From: Tridacna crocea
Lineage: Eukaryota > Mollusca > Bivalvia > Cardiida > Cardiidae
Assembly: GCA_943736015.1 (NCBI GenBank)
Contig: OX031065.1
Coordinates: 35,664,427 to 35,728,426, forward strand
Length of the DNA: 64,000 nucleotides
Direction of reading: 5' to 3'
Shown piece by piece: positions 50,901-53,900 of the stretch. Positions within the stretch are counted from its first letter, which is position 1. Each line of letters begins with the position of its first letter. The position numbers and the translations under genes are program-made. The notes below the pieces were generated by a model. That model had not been told where the DNA came from and searched no databases. It saw only the letters and a program-made list of their open reading frames with translations.

Positions 50901-53900
50901 GGATTTATGTGTTTGACAACTCTGCCAAGTGATACAGAAATTCATTTACAGTAAAAATTTGGCAGCTGGGACATGAAAGCTACTTGGGGAAAAAAAAAGG
51001 TTTCACCTTATTGTGACCTTGACCTTTGACCTTTGGCCTAAAGGCATGAGACTTGCTCATGTGTTACAACCAGGATGCCCAATCACACAAGTCTTGATGA
51101 CTACACCTACAACTGTGCATTTCCTGATTTTTGTAGAGTTAAATCATTCCTTTTGAAAGTTTTTAAATCATTACAAAGATGACTATCTGTCATTGCATGG
51201 TCAGTCCTTGTAGAAAAATGAAATGTAAATATAGGTTAAAAGTTGACAGGTTACCTCATCTTTTGTTAACTGTTTATCGGATTTAAAATTCATTTGCTGC
51301 CAGCAACTAATGCCTAGGTCACCAATAAAACTGGCGTTGGATGATTTCTTCCAACTTTGTGGATTCAAAGATTTGAGACATCGTCAGGGTGCCGTACAGT
51401 TTTAAGATGTTTTGCTCAAGCAGTCACAAATCAAACCGGCATCAGACGGCAGTTTCTTTGGAAATGCCATGCATGCATTTTTCAGTCTAGAAAGGCATAA
51501 GGCGGCAACCAAACGGTTATCGGGAATCTAAAATCAGTGCCGCACTGCAATCTGACGGTCTCTGGACAGTGTCCGTGCAAATATTCATAATCAGGTGGTA
51601 GTCCTGTCCAGGCTCCATCCGGCACCTGGATGCCAGACAGTTTGGAGATAAATGTTTACATAAAAATCGCCCGTGTGGTCAACGCTGGAGCCGCTGTGGG
51701 GTCCCGGGACGATTGTGTTAAAATCTCCCGAACAACTTGCCATCCGGCAGCAGTTGGTTATTTGTGACTGGGGCATAACATGACTGTGGTCACAACCATG
51801 ATTATAATTACAGTTTTTATCTTCACAATAATTTCTATACTTTTGAATTGCATGTTATAAATTCAAGTGCATCTTACAAATTACTGACCTTTTGTTTACT
51901 TCTTGAAGCCATAAGGCCTTTAAGCCATAGGGAAAAAAAATTATTCTCCAGTCACATCACTGATAGACTCCTTGATAGACGCACTAAGAGATAGACAAGG
52001 GTACTAAACAAAACTATATACCTCCAGACAGCGGCTTGAAAATAGTGTTTTCAAGAGACTTGTGATTGATTGAGTGGGTTGTAGTAACATTATAAAAGCA
52101 TGTATGAATTTCTCAAAAATAATTTTGTTGGTATTCTTTAATGTTGTCTCAAAAACAAATGCCAATCTAGAGTCACATTTATTTGTGTCATTAGGAAATG
52201 CTTTTAATTTGGACCTGTCAAAAATTTTGTTGATTTGCAGAGTTATCACAGGTTTTAACCCTTTACCACACAACAAAAATCTGGACTGGTCCAATTCTAA
52301 AGCACTTGCAGACCACAAATAAGATGCAGCTCAAATTATGATTTCTGCCTTTGATAGGGTAGAAAACATTGTGGGAAAAGGAGAAAATGCTGGTTACCAG
52401 CATTTTCTCCTTTTCCCACAAAGTTTTCCAAACCCGGCTCTTTCAGAGTCGTCAAAAGTCGGGATTGTGTGATAAAGGGTTAACTCAGTACCAAACGTCC
52501 AAAGTTAGACTTACTCATATTGAAAAGATTTGCAGACAACAATTTAAATGTAACTTAAATGATGGAATTTACCTTTGATAGGTTGGTTACCAGCATTTTC
52601 TTCTGTTTCCACAATGTTTTCTAAAGGTATCTTCATTGGGTGGTAAAAAGGCCAAGACTTTGCAGCAAAGACTTCATTAACATTACTTCTTGAACCTGAA
52701 AAAGATTTGCCTTGAAACGCCTTTTCTCAATTTTGGCCAAGGTAGATGAAGATCAGACACAGTCAACACTGAGATATAAGTCTTATTTGTTTTTTTTGAA
52801 AATTGCTTTTGGAGTTTATTTTTGGTACTTTAACTCATTACCAAACAACAAAATTTTAGATTTGTACAAATCCAAAGCATTTGCACACGATAAAATAAAA
52901 GGGACTGAAAATTGGAAATTTGTTCTGTGAAGGGAAGAAAACATTATGGGAAAAGGAGAAAATGCTGGTTACCAGCATTTTCTCCTTTTCCCACAATGTT
53001 TTCTAAAGGTTTCTTTCTTAGGGTCGTCAAAAGTAGGGATTGTGTGGTAATGGGTTAAGTGCTAATATGAATCTGTGAAGTAATCATAGTTTGAACTCTG
53101 AACAGCCCAGTTTATAATCATGGTTTATTTGTGGCTGCGACACCTACCATAGAGAGCTGATGATGATTAATTTTCACCACTTTGTTGGGAGGTGTCAGGG
53201 ATGCCAACCGCAAAGCACTAAATCCTAAAGAACCTGGATATAGATACTAATGTGGAAAATGTACATTGCTATCATTGAATCTGTAACATTATTCACATTT
53301 TTTTTTATTGCAAAGCATTATTACCAAAACTGATTGCATATTTATCTTCTGATTGGGAATGTTCTTGTTCTGGTAAAGTAAACTGGAAAGATATCATTTA
53401 GCGCGTCAACAAACAGCAAAATTTTAGACTGAGGGTCGTTAAAAATCGGGATTGTGTGGTAAAGGGTTAACCCTTTACCACACAGTCCCGACTTTTGACA
53501 ACCCTGAGAAAGAAGCCCTTAGAAAATGTTGTGGGAGAAAGGAGAAAATTCTGGTAACTAGCATTTTCTCCTTTTCCCACAGTACCCTTCACAAAACAAA
53601 TTTTCAGTCACTTTTATCTTGTCGTCTGCAAATGCTTTCGATTTGGACAAACCTAACATTTTGTCATTTGATAATGAGTTAATGCATTTAATTCTACTGC
53701 AGCTAGCCATGGACAGTTAAACAATCATACTTACATCATTCTGCTTGCTAAAAATGTTGTTAAGTAATAGAAAAACATGATTGTTCTGGCATTATGATGA
53801 TTGGTATAGTGGTCTTCAGTGATGGCTGATATACCCACAAAAACAGCAGTGCATGGATGATCTGACAAAAATGGTTGTCAAAATTGTTGCACTATGCTTG